From: Alphaproteobacteria bacterium
GTDB lineage: Bacteria > Pseudomonadota > Alphaproteobacteria > Rhodospirillales > Rhodospirillaceae
Assembly (NCBI GenBank): GCA_030604885.1
Contig: JAUVUZ010000024.1
Span: 1-58,175, forward strand
Reading direction: 5' to 3'
Length of the DNA: 58,175 nucleotides
The notes under the pieces: model-generated
Told to the model about the DNA's origin: nothing
Seen by the model: only the letters and a program-made list of their open reading frames with translations
Databases searched by the model: none
Made by a program: the position numbers and the translations under genes
In this document: positions 33,701 to 46,769 of the stretch, one piece after another
Numbering within the stretch: the stretch's first letter is position 1
How the letters are laid out: each line of letters opens with the position of its first letter

Positions 33701-34309
33701 CTAATGGGCGAAGACGTCCACGTCATCCCAGCCGGCGAGATCGAGCGCGGCGCGCGTCGCGAGAAAGGTGTGGCAGGCCGCCGCCAGCTCGGCGCGGCCC
33801 TCGCGCGCCAGGAGCGCGTCGAGCTTGTCCTTGAGGGCGTGCAGGTGCAGCACGTCGGCGGCGGCGTAGTGCTGTTGCTCGGCGCTCGGCTCGGGCGCGC
33901 CCCAGTCGCTGGTCTGCTGCTCCTTCGACAGCTCGACCCCCAACAGATCGCGGCACAGGTCCTTGAGGCCGTGGCGGTCGGTGTTGGTGCGGCAGAGCTT
34001 GGAGGCGATCTTGGTGCAGTAGACCGGCGCGCAGTCGACGCCCAGGTTCTTTTTCAGCATCGCCACGTCGAACCGGGCGAAGTGGAAGATCTTGAGCAGC
34101 GCCGGGTCGGCCAGCAGCGCCACGAGGTTGGGCGCCGGGGTGCCGGGTAGGATGCGCACCAGATGGGCGTCGCCGTCGCCCGCCGAAAGCTGCACCAGGC
34201 AGAGGCGGTCGCGGTTGAGGTTGAGACCCATGGTCTCGGTGTCGACCGCCACGGAGCCGCGGAAGCTCACGCTTGCGGGCAGGTCGCCATGATGCAGGAA
34301 GATTGCCAT
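33701..34309 (-). CDS. rnd: Ribonuclease D-type 3'-5' exonuclease
   Basis: This 202-residue protein contains only the DEDDy exonuclease domain. Exo I is AVDTETMGLN, Exo II is FHFARFDVAMLKKNLG, and Exo III is YAAADVLHLHAL (Tyr and Asp). The HRDC domains of E. coli RNase D are absent, which is usual in alphaproteobacteria. It probably trims tRNA and other RNA 3' ends. It lies directly downstream of a tRNA-Leu on the same strand and may be cotranscribed with it. Frame-open sequence upstream of 34309 runs through the tRNA and is not coding. Confidence 0.92.
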   Translation of the reverse strand: MAIFLHHGDLPASVSFRGSVAVDTETMGLNLNRDRLCLVQLSAGDGDAHLVRILPGTPAPNLVALLADPALLKIFHFARFDVAMLKKNLGVDCAPVYCTKIASKLCRTNTDRHGLKDLCRDLLGVELSKEQQTSDWGAPEPSAEQQHYAAADVLHLHALKDKLDALLAREGRAELAAACHTFLATRAALDLAGWDDVDVFAH

Positions 34310-34407
34310 TGCCGTCTCGCTCCCGTCGAACGGTGCGCCCTCGGGGGCGCCAGGAAGAGACCGTGCGTGCCGGAGACTAAGGACGGTCGATCCGCCACGG
34401 CGTGCGA

Positions 34408-34494
34408 TGGTGCCCAGGAGAAGACTCGAACTTCCACGACCTTTCGGCCACAGGTACCTGAAACCTGCGCGTCTACCAATTCCGCCACCTGGGC
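34408..34494 (-). tRNA. tRNA-Leu (anticodon CAG)
   Basis: The minus strand reads GCCCAGG at the 5' end and CCTGGGC-A-CCA at the 3' end, a perfect seven-pair acceptor stem with encoded CCA. The D arm (GCGGAATTGGTAGACGC) is the standard class II leucine form. The anticodon stem CAGGT / ACCTG encloses loop TTCAGGT, giving anticodon CAG. A variable-arm stem and the T arm (GAAG-TTCGAGT-CTTC) are present. Length is 87 including CCA. Confidence 0.97.
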
Positions 34495-34568
34495 ACTGAT
34501 CCGCATGGCCTTTCGGGCGAAGGGAAAATCCCGCGCCCAACCGGGAGCAGCCGGTCAGTGAGGCACGG

Positions 34569-34597
34569 TTTATCGGGGTTTCCCGGAGCAAAGTCAA
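34569..34597 (-). promoter_or_regulatory. Promoter of tRNA-Leu (and possibly rnd)
   Basis: On the minus strand TTGACT (34592-34597) and GATAAA (34569-34574) are 17 bases apart, about 75 bases upstream of the tRNA. This is the best sigma-70 match I found in the window. Confidence 0.7.
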
Positions 34598-34635
34598 CAC
34601 CCTTTTTTCGGGGTTTTCCGGGGTCGGGCGGGATA

Positions 34636-34670
34636 CGCCGAAAGAAATAAATCGGACCAGACTTTCGGCG
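34636..34670. repeat. Inverted repeat between divergent promoters
   Basis: CGCCGAAAG (34636-34644) and CTTTCGGCG (34662-34670) are perfect nine-base arms around a 17-base A+T-rich centre. It lies between the tRNA-Leu promoter and the promoter of the NDUFA9-like gene, right beside the latter's -35, so it could be an operator. Confidence 0.45.
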
Positions 34671-34673
34671 GAA

Positions 34674-34701
34674 CTGACATTTGCAATCCTCCGCCTATAT
34701 G
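34674..34701 (+). promoter_or_regulatory. Candidate promoter of the NDUFA9-like gene
   Basis: CTGACA (34674-34679) and TATATG (34696-34701) are 16 bases apart, about 60 bases upstream of the ATG at 34763. A nine-base inverted repeat ends four bases before the -35. Confidence 0.5.
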
Positions 34702-34762
34702 CTCATCATGTGCGCGGCGACGCGGGCACGTGCCCGCGCGGACGCACCATAGGGAGGCTACC

Positions 34763-35746
34763 ATGACGCGGCGACTGGTGACGGTGTTCGGAGGCTCGGG
34801 CTTCATCGGACGCCATCTGGTTCAGCGTCTCGCCGCCACCGGCGCGGTGATCCGCATCGCCATCCGCTACCGCGAGGACGCCCACTTCCTCAAGACCATG
34901 GGCGACGTGGGGCAGATCACCACCATGGAGACCGACATCGCCGACCCGGCGGACATCCGCCGCGCCGTGGCGGGGGCGGACTGGGTGGTGAACCTGGTGG
35001 GGATCTTCCACCCGCGCGGCCGCCACACCTTCGAGAACCTCCACGCCCGCGCCCCCGGCGAGATCGCCGCGGCGGCGCGCGAGGCCGGAGCCTCCCGGGT
35101 GGTGCACATTTCCGCCATCGGCGCCGATCCGGAGGGTCCGTCCGCCTACGCCCGCACCAAGGCGGAGGGCGAGCGCGCGGTGCTCGCCGCGTTCCCCGGC
35201 GCCACGGTGATCCGCCCGAGCGTGGTGTTCGGGCCGGAGGACAACTTCTTCAACATGTTCGCGCGGATGGCGACGATCTCGCCGTTCCTGCCGGTGATCG
35301 ACGCCGGGGCGTGGAGTTCCAAGGGCCTGTTCGGCGACGGCGGGCCGAAGTTCCAGCCGGTCTACGTGGGCGACCTCGCCGACGCGATCCTCGCGGTGCT
35401 CGCCGCCGAGGACCACGGCGGCAAGATTTTCGAGCTGGCCGGGCCGCACGTCTACTCGATGCGCCAGATCATGGAGCTGACGCTGCGGGAAATCCGCCGC
35501 GAACGCTGGCTGCTGCCGCTCACCTTCGGCATGGCGAAGCTGCAGGCGGCGCTGATGAGCTGGATGCCGAAGCCGCCGCTGACCCGCGACCAGGTGCTGA
35601 TGATGGCCCGCGACAACGTGCTCTCGGGCAGCTTCCCCGGGTTCGCCGAGCTGGGCATCGAGCCGACCACGGTGGAGGCGATCGTGCCCACCTACCTCAA
35701 CCGCTTCCGCCGCACCCACCGCCAGGTGATTTCCCGCGCGGCGTGA
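34763..35746 (+). CDS. Complex I NDUFA9-like NAD(P)-binding protein
   Basis: A 327-residue short-chain-dehydrogenase-like protein with the Rossmann motif VFGGSGFIGRHLVQRL. The usual YxxxK is represented by AYARTK, and the GPEDNFFNMFARM segment is typical of the NDUFA9 family shared by mitochondria and alphaproteobacteria. In mitochondria the protein is a structural, NADPH-binding subunit of complex I. In bacteria a quinone-biosynthesis or assembly role has been proposed. AGGGAGG lies before the ATG at 34763. It converges on uppP with a six-base gap. Confidence 0.9.
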   Translation: MTRRLVTVFGGSGFIGRHLVQRLAATGAVIRIAIRYREDAHFLKTMGDVGQITTMETDIADPADIRRAVAGADWVVNLVGIFHPRGRHTFENLHARAPGEIAAAAREAGASRVVHISAIGADPEGPSAYARTKAEGERAVLAAFPGATVIRPSVVFGPEDNFFNMFARMATISPFLPVIDAGAWSSKGLFGDGGPKFQPVYVGDLADAILAVLAAEDHGGKIFELAGPHVYSMRQIMELTLREIRRERWLLPLTFGMAKLQAALMSWMPKPPLTRDQVLMMARDNVLSGSFPGFAELGIEPTTVEAIVPTYLNRFRRTHRQVISRAA

Positions 35747-35752
35747 GGCGCC

Positions 35753-36589
35753 TCACCCCGCCAGGGCGAGGCAGCGTTCGAAGCCGGGGATCAGGCCGTA
35801 GGCCGCCGCCAGCAGGGCGACGCCGAGAATCACCCGATAGACCGCGAACGGCGTGAAGCTGGCGCGCCGCAGCCAGCGCATCAGCAGCGCGATGGCGGCC
35901 AGCGCGGTGAGGAACGACAGCACCGCGCCGTAGATCGCCACGGTGGTGACGAGCGGCTGCTCGGCCTTGACGATGTCGAGGGCCGCCAGGGTGCCGGCGG
36001 CGAGAATCGTGGGAATCGACATCAGCATCGAGAAGCGCGCCGCCTCGCCCCGCTCGTAGCCGAGGATGCGCGCGGCGGTCATGGTGATGCCCGAGCGGCT
36101 GGTGCCGGGGATCAGCGCCATCGCCTGGGCGAGGCCGATGATCGCGGCGTCGGAAAGCTTGAGGTGCTCGATTCGCCGCACCGTCAGGCCGACCCGGTCG
36201 GCGACGTAGAGCAGGATGCCGAAGATCAGCGTCGTCCACCCCAGCACCGCGATGCTGCGCCCGGCGCCGCCGACGAAATCCTTGAGCAGCACCCCCGCCG
36301 CCACCACCGGCACCGTCGCCACCACCACCGACAGCGCGAGGCGCCCGCCCGGGGTGTTGCGGAACCGCAGCGCCGCCCACAGGCCGAGCAGCATCTGCCA
36401 GATGTCGCGCCAGAAATACAGCATCACCGCGCCGAGGGTGCCGACGTGGACGGCGATGTCCATGTCCAGCCCCTGGTCGGGGAAGTGGCCGAGGCAGGGC
36501 ACCAGGATCAGGTGCGCCGACGAACTGATGGGCAGGAATTCGGTGATGCCCTGGACCACCGCGAGGACGATCAGGTTGAGCCAGGTCAT
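35753..36589 (-). CDS. uppP: Undecaprenyl-diphosphatase UppP (BacA)
   Basis: This 278-residue membrane phosphatase has both signature blocks: VQGITEFLPISSSAHLIL at the N-terminus and MALIPGTSRSGITMTAARILG in the middle. It recycles the undecaprenyl carrier for peptidoglycan and polysaccharide synthesis and gives bacitracin resistance when overproduced. About eight helices are visible, of normal length. It has its own upstream region of about 300 bases shared with gltD. Confidence 0.97.
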   Translation of the reverse strand: MTWLNLIVLAVVQGITEFLPISSSAHLILVPCLGHFPDQGLDMDIAVHVGTLGAVMLYFWRDIWQMLLGLWAALRFRNTPGGRLALSVVVATVPVVAAGVLLKDFVGGAGRSIAVLGWTTLIFGILLYVADRVGLTVRRIEHLKLSDAAIIGLAQAMALIPGTSRSGITMTAARILGYERGEAARFSMLMSIPTILAAGTLAALDIVKAEQPLVTTVAIYGAVLSFLTALAAIALLMRWLRRASFTPFAVYRVILGVALLAAAYGLIPGFERCLALAG

Positions 36590-36890
36590 GACGGAGGCAT
36601 CCTCTCGAAGGCTGAGGCGGGCGAGGGCAGGGGCGTTTCGCGGCCCTTCATATCATGGCCTCCGCCCGGGCCTCAAACGGGAATTGGTAAACAAACGTGT
36701 ACTAAATTTCGCGCCGTTTCCCGCCCCCTCGCGCGCCACGCGAAACGATCTGTCGAAATAGGTCAGCATAATTTCCCTAACGGCGGTTTTTGACTCGCCA
36801 GAGCCGGAAAATTCCATTATGTGTCGCTGATCCGCCCGCGCCGCTCCGGTTCGGTCGGAGCCCCGCCGTGATGCCAGGAAAGGGACCGAG
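36590..36890. other. uppP-gltD divergent intergenic region
   Basis: 301 bases without a gene. A possible gltD promoter is TTGACT (36790-36795) with CATTAT (36815-36820), although the 19-base spacer is long. An A+T-richer stretch at 36680-36720 may hold the uppP promoter. I searched by eye for a -24/-12 sigma-54 site (TGGC...TTGC) and found none convincing. Confidence 0.4.
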
Positions 36891-38345
36891 ATGGCGCAGC
36901 AGAAGATGCTCCAGTTCACCAAGCTGGACCGCCGCACCCCGGACAAGCGCGCCGCCAAGGCCCGCCGCAAGGACTTCGACGAGATCTACGGCGGCTTCGA
37001 CCCCAAGGGCGCCACCGAGCAGTCGTCGCGTTGCGAGCAGTGCGGCGTGCCGTTCTGCAGCATCCACTGCCCGCTCCACAACCACATCCCGGATTGGTTG
37101 ATGCTGGCGGCCACCGACCGCATGGAGGAGGCCTACGCGGTGTCCTCGGCCACCAACACCCTGCCGGAGATCTGCGGCCGCATCTGCCCGCAGGACCGCC
37201 TGTGCGAGGGGAGTTGCGTGCTGGAGCAGTCCACCCACGGCGCCGTCACCATCGGCGCCATGGAGAAATACATCACCGACACCGCGTTCGAAAAAGGCTG
37301 GGTCAAGCCGTTCACGCCGCGGGTGGAGCGGCCGGAGTCGGTGGGCATCGTCGGCGCCGGTCCGGCGGGCCTCGCCGCCGCCGAGCAGCTGCGCCGCTTC
37401 GGCTATCGGGTCGACGTCTACGACCGCTACGACCGCGCCGGCGGCCTGCTCACCTACGGCATCCCCGGCTTCAAGCTGGAAAAGGACGTGGTGGCGCGCC
37501 GGGTGAAGGTGTTCGAGGACTCGGGCGTGGTGTTCCACCCCAACACCGACATCGGCAAGACCGTGACGATGCGCGAGCTGCGCCGCCGCCACCACGCGGT
37601 GGTGATCGCCACCGGCGTCTACAAGGCGCGCGCGCTGGAACTGGGCGGCGCCGACCTCGCCGGGGTGATCCCGGCGCTCGAATACCTCACCTGCTCCAAC
37701 CGCCTCAACCTTGGCGAAACCCCGGCGGCGTTCGCCAGCGGGCGGCTCGACGCCAAGGGCAAGAAGGTGGTGGTGATCGGCGGCGGCGACACCGCGATGG
37801 ACTGCCTGCGCACCGCGGTGCGCCAGGGCGCCACCTCGGTGAAGTGCCTCTACCGCCGCGACCGCGCCAACATGCCCGGCTCGCAGCGCGAGGTGGACAA
37901 CGCCATCGAGGAAGGCGCCGAGTTCGTGTGGCTCACCCAGCCGCTCGAAATCACCGGCGGCGAAGGGGGCCAGGTGGCGGGGGTGCGCACCGTGCGCATG
38001 CACCTGGGCCTGCCCGACGCCTCGGGCCGCCAGAGCCCGGCGCCGGTGCCCGGCTCGGAAACCCTGATCGAGGCGGACATGGTGATCGAGGCGCTCGGCT
38101 TCGAGCCGGAGGACCTGCCCGCGATGTTCGGCGAGCCGGAGCTGGCGGTGCGCCGCTCGGGCACCCTCAAGGTGGACGCGGCGTCGATGATGACCAGCCT
38201 CGAGGGCGTGTTCGCCGCGGGCGACATCGTGCGCGGCGCGTCGCTGGTGGTGTGGGCGGTGCGCGACGGCCGCGACGTCGCCCAGCACGTCCACAATTTC
38301 ATTCGTCAGGGCGCGGAAGCGTCTTCCCTGGTCAAAGCGGGTTGA
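36891..38345 (+). CDS. gltD: Glutamate synthase small subunit GltD
   Basis: A 484-residue flavoprotein. Residues about 30-140 carry the Fe-S cysteines (CEQCGVPFCSIHCPLHN and CGRICPQDRLCEGSC). A FAD-binding Rossmann fold follows (VGIVGAGPAGLAAAEQL) and then an NADPH-binding one (VVVIGGGDTAMDCLRTA). It passes electrons from NADPH to the large subunit. It is encoded before gltB with an 11-base gap, the reverse of the E. coli gltBD order. Confidence 0.98.
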   Translation: MAQQKMLQFTKLDRRTPDKRAAKARRKDFDEIYGGFDPKGATEQSSRCEQCGVPFCSIHCPLHNHIPDWLMLAATDRMEEAYAVSSATNTLPEICGRICPQDRLCEGSCVLEQSTHGAVTIGAMEKYITDTAFEKGWVKPFTPRVERPESVGIVGAGPAGLAAAEQLRRFGYRVDVYDRYDRAGGLLTYGIPGFKLEKDVVARRVKVFEDSGVVFHPNTDIGKTVTMRELRRRHHAVVIATGVYKARALELGGADLAGVIPALEYLTCSNRLNLGETPAAFASGRLDAKGKKVVVIGGGDTAMDCLRTAVRQGATSVKCLYRRDRANMPGSQREVDNAIEEGAEFVWLTQPLEITGGEGGQVAGVRTVRMHLGLPDASGRQSPAPVPGSETLIEADMVIEALGFEPEDLPAMFGEPELAVRRSGTLKVDAASMMTSLEGVFAAGDIVRGASLVVWAVRDGRDVAQHVHNFIRQGAEASSLVKAG

Positions 38346-38356
38346 GGAACGGACCG

Positions 38357-42922
<4,566 letters not shown>

Positions 42923-42947
42923 TCCGGCCCGAGATGATCCGTGCGAG

Positions 42948-42974
42948 CGCCGGGCCGTCACGGCCCGGCGTTTT
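42948..42974 (+). terminator. Rho-independent terminator of gltDB
   Basis: CGCCGGGCCG (42948-42957), loop TCA, CGGCCCGGCG (42961-42970), then TTTT. It lies 25 bases after the gltB stop. Confidence 0.9.
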
Positions 42975-43136
42975 GCATGGGGGTTTCCGCCTTTCGCGAC
43001 TTGCTCTAGATTGACCGGCGGAGCCTTTAGCGAAAGTCCCACGCCGTCCCATGGTCCAGTCAGAACCCGCCTCCCGCGCCGCCGCCCTGGCGCCGCCCCT
43101 CCGCCGCCGCGCGCCGCGCGCCGCCGGGCCGTGCGG

Positions 43137-43811
43137 ATGGCCGGAATGATCGTTCTGGTGCACCACCTGCTGTGCGCGGCGTCGCGCACCGTGCGCCTGC
43201 AACTGGGCGAAAAGGGCGTGTCGTTCGAGCTGCGGGCCGAGCGCCCGTGGGAGCGCCGCGCGGATTTCCTCCGCCTCAACCCGGCGGGCGAGCTGCCGGT
43301 GCTGGTGGAGGACGAAGGCACGGTGGCGGGCGCCATGGCCGCCCTCGAATACGTGGAGGAAAGCCACCCCGAGCCGCCGCTGATGGGCCGCGACCCGCGC
43401 CAGCGCGCCGAGGTGCGCCGCCTGCTGCACTGGTTCCTGGTGAAGTTCGAGCGCGAGGTGACCGCGCCGGTGGTGGGCGAGAAGATCGGCAAGCGCGTCG
43501 CCAACGCCGGGTCGCCGGATTCCCGCGCCGTCTCCGCCGGGCGGCAGAACATCCACATGCACCTCGACTACGTGGCGTGGCTGATGGAGCGCCGCCGCTG
43601 GCTGGCGGGGGAGCAGATGACCCTGGCCGACATCGCCGCCGCCGCCCAGCTCTCGGTGGTGGATTACGCGGGCGAGGTGCCCTGGGCCAAGCACCCGGAG
43701 GCGAAGGACTGGTACGCGCGGATCAAGTCCCGCCCCACCTTCCGCCCGCTGCTGGGCGACACCCTGCCGGGCATCCCGCCGCCGAAGCACTACAAAGACC
43801 TGGACTTCTGA
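43137..43811 (+). CDS. Glutathione S-transferase family protein
   Basis: This 224-residue protein has an N-terminal thioredoxin-like GST domain (HHLLCAASRTVRLQLGEKG, then ELPVLVED with the cis-proline, and a Glu/Ala turn VAGAMAALEYVEE) and an all-helical C-terminal domain (MTLADIAAAAQLSVVDY, WYARIKSRPTFRPLL). The cysteine at CAAS occupies the catalytic position, suggesting a beta/omega-like class. Starts at 43137 or 43146 are possible. No substrate can be inferred. It stands alone between gltB and the carboxyltransferase gene. Confidence 0.9.
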   Translation: MAGMIVLVHHLLCAASRTVRLQLGEKGVSFELRAERPWERRADFLRLNPAGELPVLVEDEGTVAGAMAALEYVEESHPEPPLMGRDPRQRAEVRRLLHWFLVKFEREVTAPVVGEKIGKRVANAGSPDSRAVSAGRQNIHMHLDYVAWLMERRRWLAGEQMTLADIAAAAQLSVVDYAGEVPWAKHPEAKDWYARIKSRPTFRPLLGDTLPGIPPPKHYKDLDF

Positions 43812-43933
43812 ATACCAACATAAAAATTCCGGTCGTGGCGGGTTTTATCGGCGCCTCCGCGCACCCATCCTCATAGGGCACGGCGCGCGTTCGGCGCGTC
43901 GAGATTTCTTACGATTCCCGGGAGGAGACGCCG

Positions 43934-45328
43934 ATGGCCCGCGTGGTGGAAGTGACCGATGTGATCCTGCGCGATGCGCACCAGAGCCTGCTCGCCACCC
44001 GCATGGCGATGGAGGACATGGTTCCGGCGTGCGAGGACCTCGACAACGCCGGGTACTGGTCGCTCGAATGCTGGGGCGGCGCCACCTTCGACGCCTGCAT
44101 CCGCTTTCTCAACGAGGACCCGTGGGAGCGCCTGCGCACCTTCAAGAAGCTGATGCCGAAGACGCCGCTGCAAATGCTGCTGCGCGGCCAGAACCTGCTC
44201 GGCTACCGCCACTACGAGGACGGCGTGGTGCAGCGCTTCGTCGACAAGGCCGCCGAGAACGGCATGGACGTGTTCCGGGTGTTCGACGCCCTCAACGACC
44301 TGCGCAACCTCGAAACCGCGCTCAAGGCGGTGAAGAAGACCGGCAAGCACGCGCAAGGGACGATCTGTTACACCCAAAGCCCGGTACACACGGTTCCGGC
44401 GTTCGTGCAGATGGCCAAGGACCTCCAGTCCATGGGCGTGGATTCCATCTGCATCAAGGACATGGCGGCGCTGCTCCAGCCCCAGGCGGCCTACGACCTG
44501 GTGAAGGGCATCAAGGAGGCATGCGGACCGGAGATGCTGGTGCATCTCCACGTCCATTCCACCACCGGCGTCACCATGGTGTCGCTGATGAAGGCGATCG
44601 AGGCGGGGGTGGACGTGGTCGACACGGCGATCTCCTCCCTCTCCCTCGGCTCGGGCCACAACCCCACCGAGGCGCTGGTGAAGATGCTGGCGGGCACCGG
44701 CTACGAAACCCGGCTCGACATGGAGCGGCTGCTCAAGGTCAAGGCCCACTTCGCCAAGATCCGCCCGCGCTACAAGAAGTTCATGGCCGACTACAACGCC
44801 GTGGACACCGAGATTTTCGATAGCCAGATCCCCGGCGGGATGATCTCCAACATGGCGGCGCAGCTGCGCGAGATGGAGGCCTCCGACAAGATGGCCGAGG
44901 TTCTGGCGGAGGTGCCGCGGGTGCGCGCCGACGCGGGCTTCCCGCCTCTCGTCACGCCGTCGTCGCAGATCGTCGGCAGCCAGGCGGTGTTCAACGTGCT
45001 GATGGGCGAGCGCTACGGCACCCAGACCACCGAGTTCTCCGACCTGATGCTGGGCTATTACGGCAGCACCCTGGGCGAAAAGAACGCCGAGGTGCTGGAA
45101 CAGGCGAAGCAGCTCACCGGCAAGCCGGTGATCACCGGCCGCCCCGCCGACCTGCTGGAGCCGGAGTGGGACCGGCTGCGCGCCGAGGCGGCGGCGATCC
45201 CCAACTTCGACGGTTCCGACGAGGACGTGCTGACCTACGCGATGTTCCCGAGCGTCGCCGAGGCGTTCTTCAAGACCCGCCCCGAAGGCCCGAAGAACCT
45301 CGGCCAGGACCCCGCCAAGGCAGCCTGA
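43934..45328 (+). CDS. Carboxyltransferase subunit (PycB / OadA / transcarboxylase 5S type) without biotin domain
   Basis: A 464-residue protein. A TIM barrel starts with ILRDAHQSLLATRM and has the metal-binding HLHVHSTTG segment and the KDMAAL lysine that is normally carbamylated. A conserved post-barrel domain follows (GGMISNMAAQLRE, TPSSQIVGSQAVFNVL). Such subunits move CO2 between carboxybiotin and pyruvate/oxaloacetate or methylmalonyl-CoA. The C-terminal biotinyl domain (AMKM) is absent, and no biotin carrier or carboxylase is nearby, so partners must be encoded elsewhere. A GGAGGAGACGCCG ribosome site precedes the ATG. Physiological direction is unknown. Confidence 0.9.
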   Translation: MARVVEVTDVILRDAHQSLLATRMAMEDMVPACEDLDNAGYWSLECWGGATFDACIRFLNEDPWERLRTFKKLMPKTPLQMLLRGQNLLGYRHYEDGVVQRFVDKAAENGMDVFRVFDALNDLRNLETALKAVKKTGKHAQGTICYTQSPVHTVPAFVQMAKDLQSMGVDSICIKDMAALLQPQAAYDLVKGIKEACGPEMLVHLHVHSTTGVTMVSLMKAIEAGVDVVDTAISSLSLGSGHNPTEALVKMLAGTGYETRLDMERLLKVKAHFAKIRPRYKKFMADYNAVDTEIFDSQIPGGMISNMAAQLREMEASDKMAEVLAEVPRVRADAGFPPLVTPSSQIVGSQAVFNVLMGERYGTQTTEFSDLMLGYYGSTLGEKNAEVLEQAKQLTGKPVITGRPADLLEPEWDRLRAEAAAIPNFDGSDEDVLTYAMFPSVAEAFFKTRPEGPKNLGQDPAKAA

Positions 45329-45329
45329 G

Positions 45330-45497
45330 CTAACATCGCCACATCGGCTTGTCGGCCTCGTCCAGGGCTTGCCCCCGGGTGAGGCCGATGTCCTTGAGCT
45401 GCTCGGGCGTCAGCTCCGCCAGGGCGCGGCGCTGACGGGCGCGCTCGGGCCAGGTGCGGAACAGCAGGCGCGCCAGGCGGCGCAGGAGATCGGGCAT
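45330..45497 (-). CDS. DUF1127 family small protein
   Basis: A 55-residue basic protein: MPDLLRRLARLLFRTWPERA at the start and the DUF1127 core ALAELTPEQLKDIGLTRGQA. GAGGAGGAC lies ahead of the ATG. DUF1127 proteins are short, arginine-rich and common in alphaproteobacteria. Some affect RNA turnover or phosphate and carbon metabolism, but this one has no assigned role. It is divergent from the ArsR gene and ends one base after the carboxyltransferase gene. Confidence 0.85.
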   Translation of the reverse strand: MPDLLRRLARLLFRTWPERARQRRALAELTPEQLKDIGLTRGQALDEADKPMWRC

Positions 45498-45605
45498 CGG
45501 GCGGTCCTCCTCCTCGGTGGGGAGGTCCAGGATGCCCCGGCGCGCGGCGGCGATGCTTCGGTAACGGCCGAAGCGCGGCGCCGCCGGTCGTGCTAGAGTT
45601 GGCCG

Positions 45606-46313
45606 ATGAGCCGATCCGCATCCCCCAACGCGGTGGCCGGGGTCGCCGCCCTGATCGGCGATCCCGCGCGCGCCGCCATTCTCCTCGCGCTGATGGGCGG
45701 CCGCGCCCTGGCGGCGGGCGAGCTTGCCGCCCACGCGGGGGTGACGCCGCAAACCGCCAGCGGCCATCTGGCGCGGATGCTGGCGGCGGGGGTTCTGGCG
45801 CAGGAGAAGCAGGGGCGGCACCGCTACTACCGCCTCGCCTCGGCGGAGATCGCCGAAACCCTGGAGGCGTTGATGGCGGTGGCGGCCCGCGTCGAGCCGC
45901 GCCGCCGCGCGCCCGGCCCGCGCGACGCCGCCCTGCGCCTCGCCCGCACCTGTTACGACCACGCCGCCGGGCGGCTCGGCGTCGCCCTGGCGGAGGCCCT
46001 CGCGGCGCGGGGATACGTGAGGCTGGCGGACGGCGCGGCGGCGGTGACCGAGGAGGGGCAGGCCTTCCTCGCCGCCCTCGGGGTGGAGATCGGCGCGGGG
46101 CGGCGGCCGCTGTGCCGCGCCTGCCTCGACTGGAGCGAACGCCGCCCGCATCTCGCGGGGCGGCTGGGCGCGGCGCTGCTGGAGCACGCGCTGGCCTCCG
46201 GCTGGGTGCGCCGCGCCGGGGAGGGGCGCGCCCTGCTCCTCACCCCGGCGGGGTTGCGCGAGCTGCCGCTCGCCTTCGGCCTGCCGTCCGACTGGGCGGA
46301 GGAGCGGCCTTAG
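45606..46313 (+). CDS. ArsR-family regulator with C-terminal extension
   Basis: This 235-residue protein has an N-terminal ArsR/SmtB winged helix (about residues 10-95: GDPARAAILLALMGGRALAAG, recognition helix TPQTASGHLARM, wing GRHRYYRLAS) and a further 130-residue domain containing PLCRACLDWSERRPHLAGRLG. Long ArsR proteins with this CxxC-DW-R-HL block form a distinct subgroup. The cysteines might sense metal or redox. It converges on arsC with a four-base overlap, but because arsC is on the other strand, control of arsC is not implied. Confidence 0.88.
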   Translation: MSRSASPNAVAGVAALIGDPARAAILLALMGGRALAAGELAAHAGVTPQTASGHLARMLAAGVLAQEKQGRHRYYRLASAEIAETLEALMAVAARVEPRRRAPGPRDAALRLARTCYDHAAGRLGVALAEALAARGYVRLADGAAAVTEEGQAFLAALGVEIGAGRRPLCRACLDWSERRPHLAGRLGAALLEHALASGWVRRAGEGRALLLTPAGLRELPLAFGLPSDWAEERP

Positions 46314-46738
46314 GGGTTGGCCACCGGCTTGCCCTTGGCGTCGAGCACCAGTTCGCCGTCTTCCTTGCGGAATTCCTTCTCGGGCATCGGCGGCAGCAGG
46401 TCGAGCACCCGCTCCGACGGGCGGCAGAGGCGCGCGCCCTTGGGCGACACCACGATCGGCCGTTCGATCAGGATCGGGTGCTCCACCATCGCGTCGAACA
46501 GCGCGTCGTCGGAGAGCGCCGGGTCGTCGAGGCCCAGTTCGTCGTAGGGCGTGCCCTTGCGGCGCAGCATGTCGCGCGGCCCCACGCCCATGGCGGCGGC
46601 CAGGTCCACCAGCACCGAACGGGGCGGCGTGTCCTTGAGGTATTCGATGACATGGGGTTCGATGCCCGCGTGGCGGATCAGCGCCAGGGTGTTGCGCGAG
46701 GTGCCGCACTTGGGGTTGTGGTAGATCGTCACGTCCAT
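46310..46738 (-). CDS. arsC: Arsenate reductase family protein (ArsC, glutaredoxin-type)
   Basis: A 142-residue protein with the ArsC start YHNPKCGTSRNTLALIR, catalytic Cys included, the family block LKDTPPR, and the arsenate-binding arginines in HPILIERPIVVSPKGARLCRP. It reduces arsenate to arsenite with glutathione and glutaredoxin. No arsB/acr3 efflux gene is nearby, so resistance would need a pump elsewhere. The frame is open to 46831, but the ATG at 46738 matches the family start. Confidence 0.93.
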   Translation of the reverse strand: MDVTIYHNPKCGTSRNTLALIRHAGIEPHVIEYLKDTPPRSVLVDLAAAMGVGPRDMLRRKGTPYDELGLDDPALSDDALFDAMVEHPILIERPIVVSPKGARLCRPSERVLDLLPPMPEKEFRKEDGELVLDAKGKPVANP

Positions 46739-46769
46739 TGCGGTCTCCCGGGTGAGGGTTCCGCCCGGG

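Noticed and set aside
36590-36890. Sigma-54 promoter for glutamate synthase
   Set aside because: rpoN is in the window and gltD/gltB is a nitrogen-assimilation unit, but I found no TGGC-N-TTGC site with correct spacing.
45606-46738. An ars operon controlled by the ArsR protein
   Set aside because: arsR and arsC are convergent, not cotranscribed, and no arsenite pump or other ars gene is adjacent.
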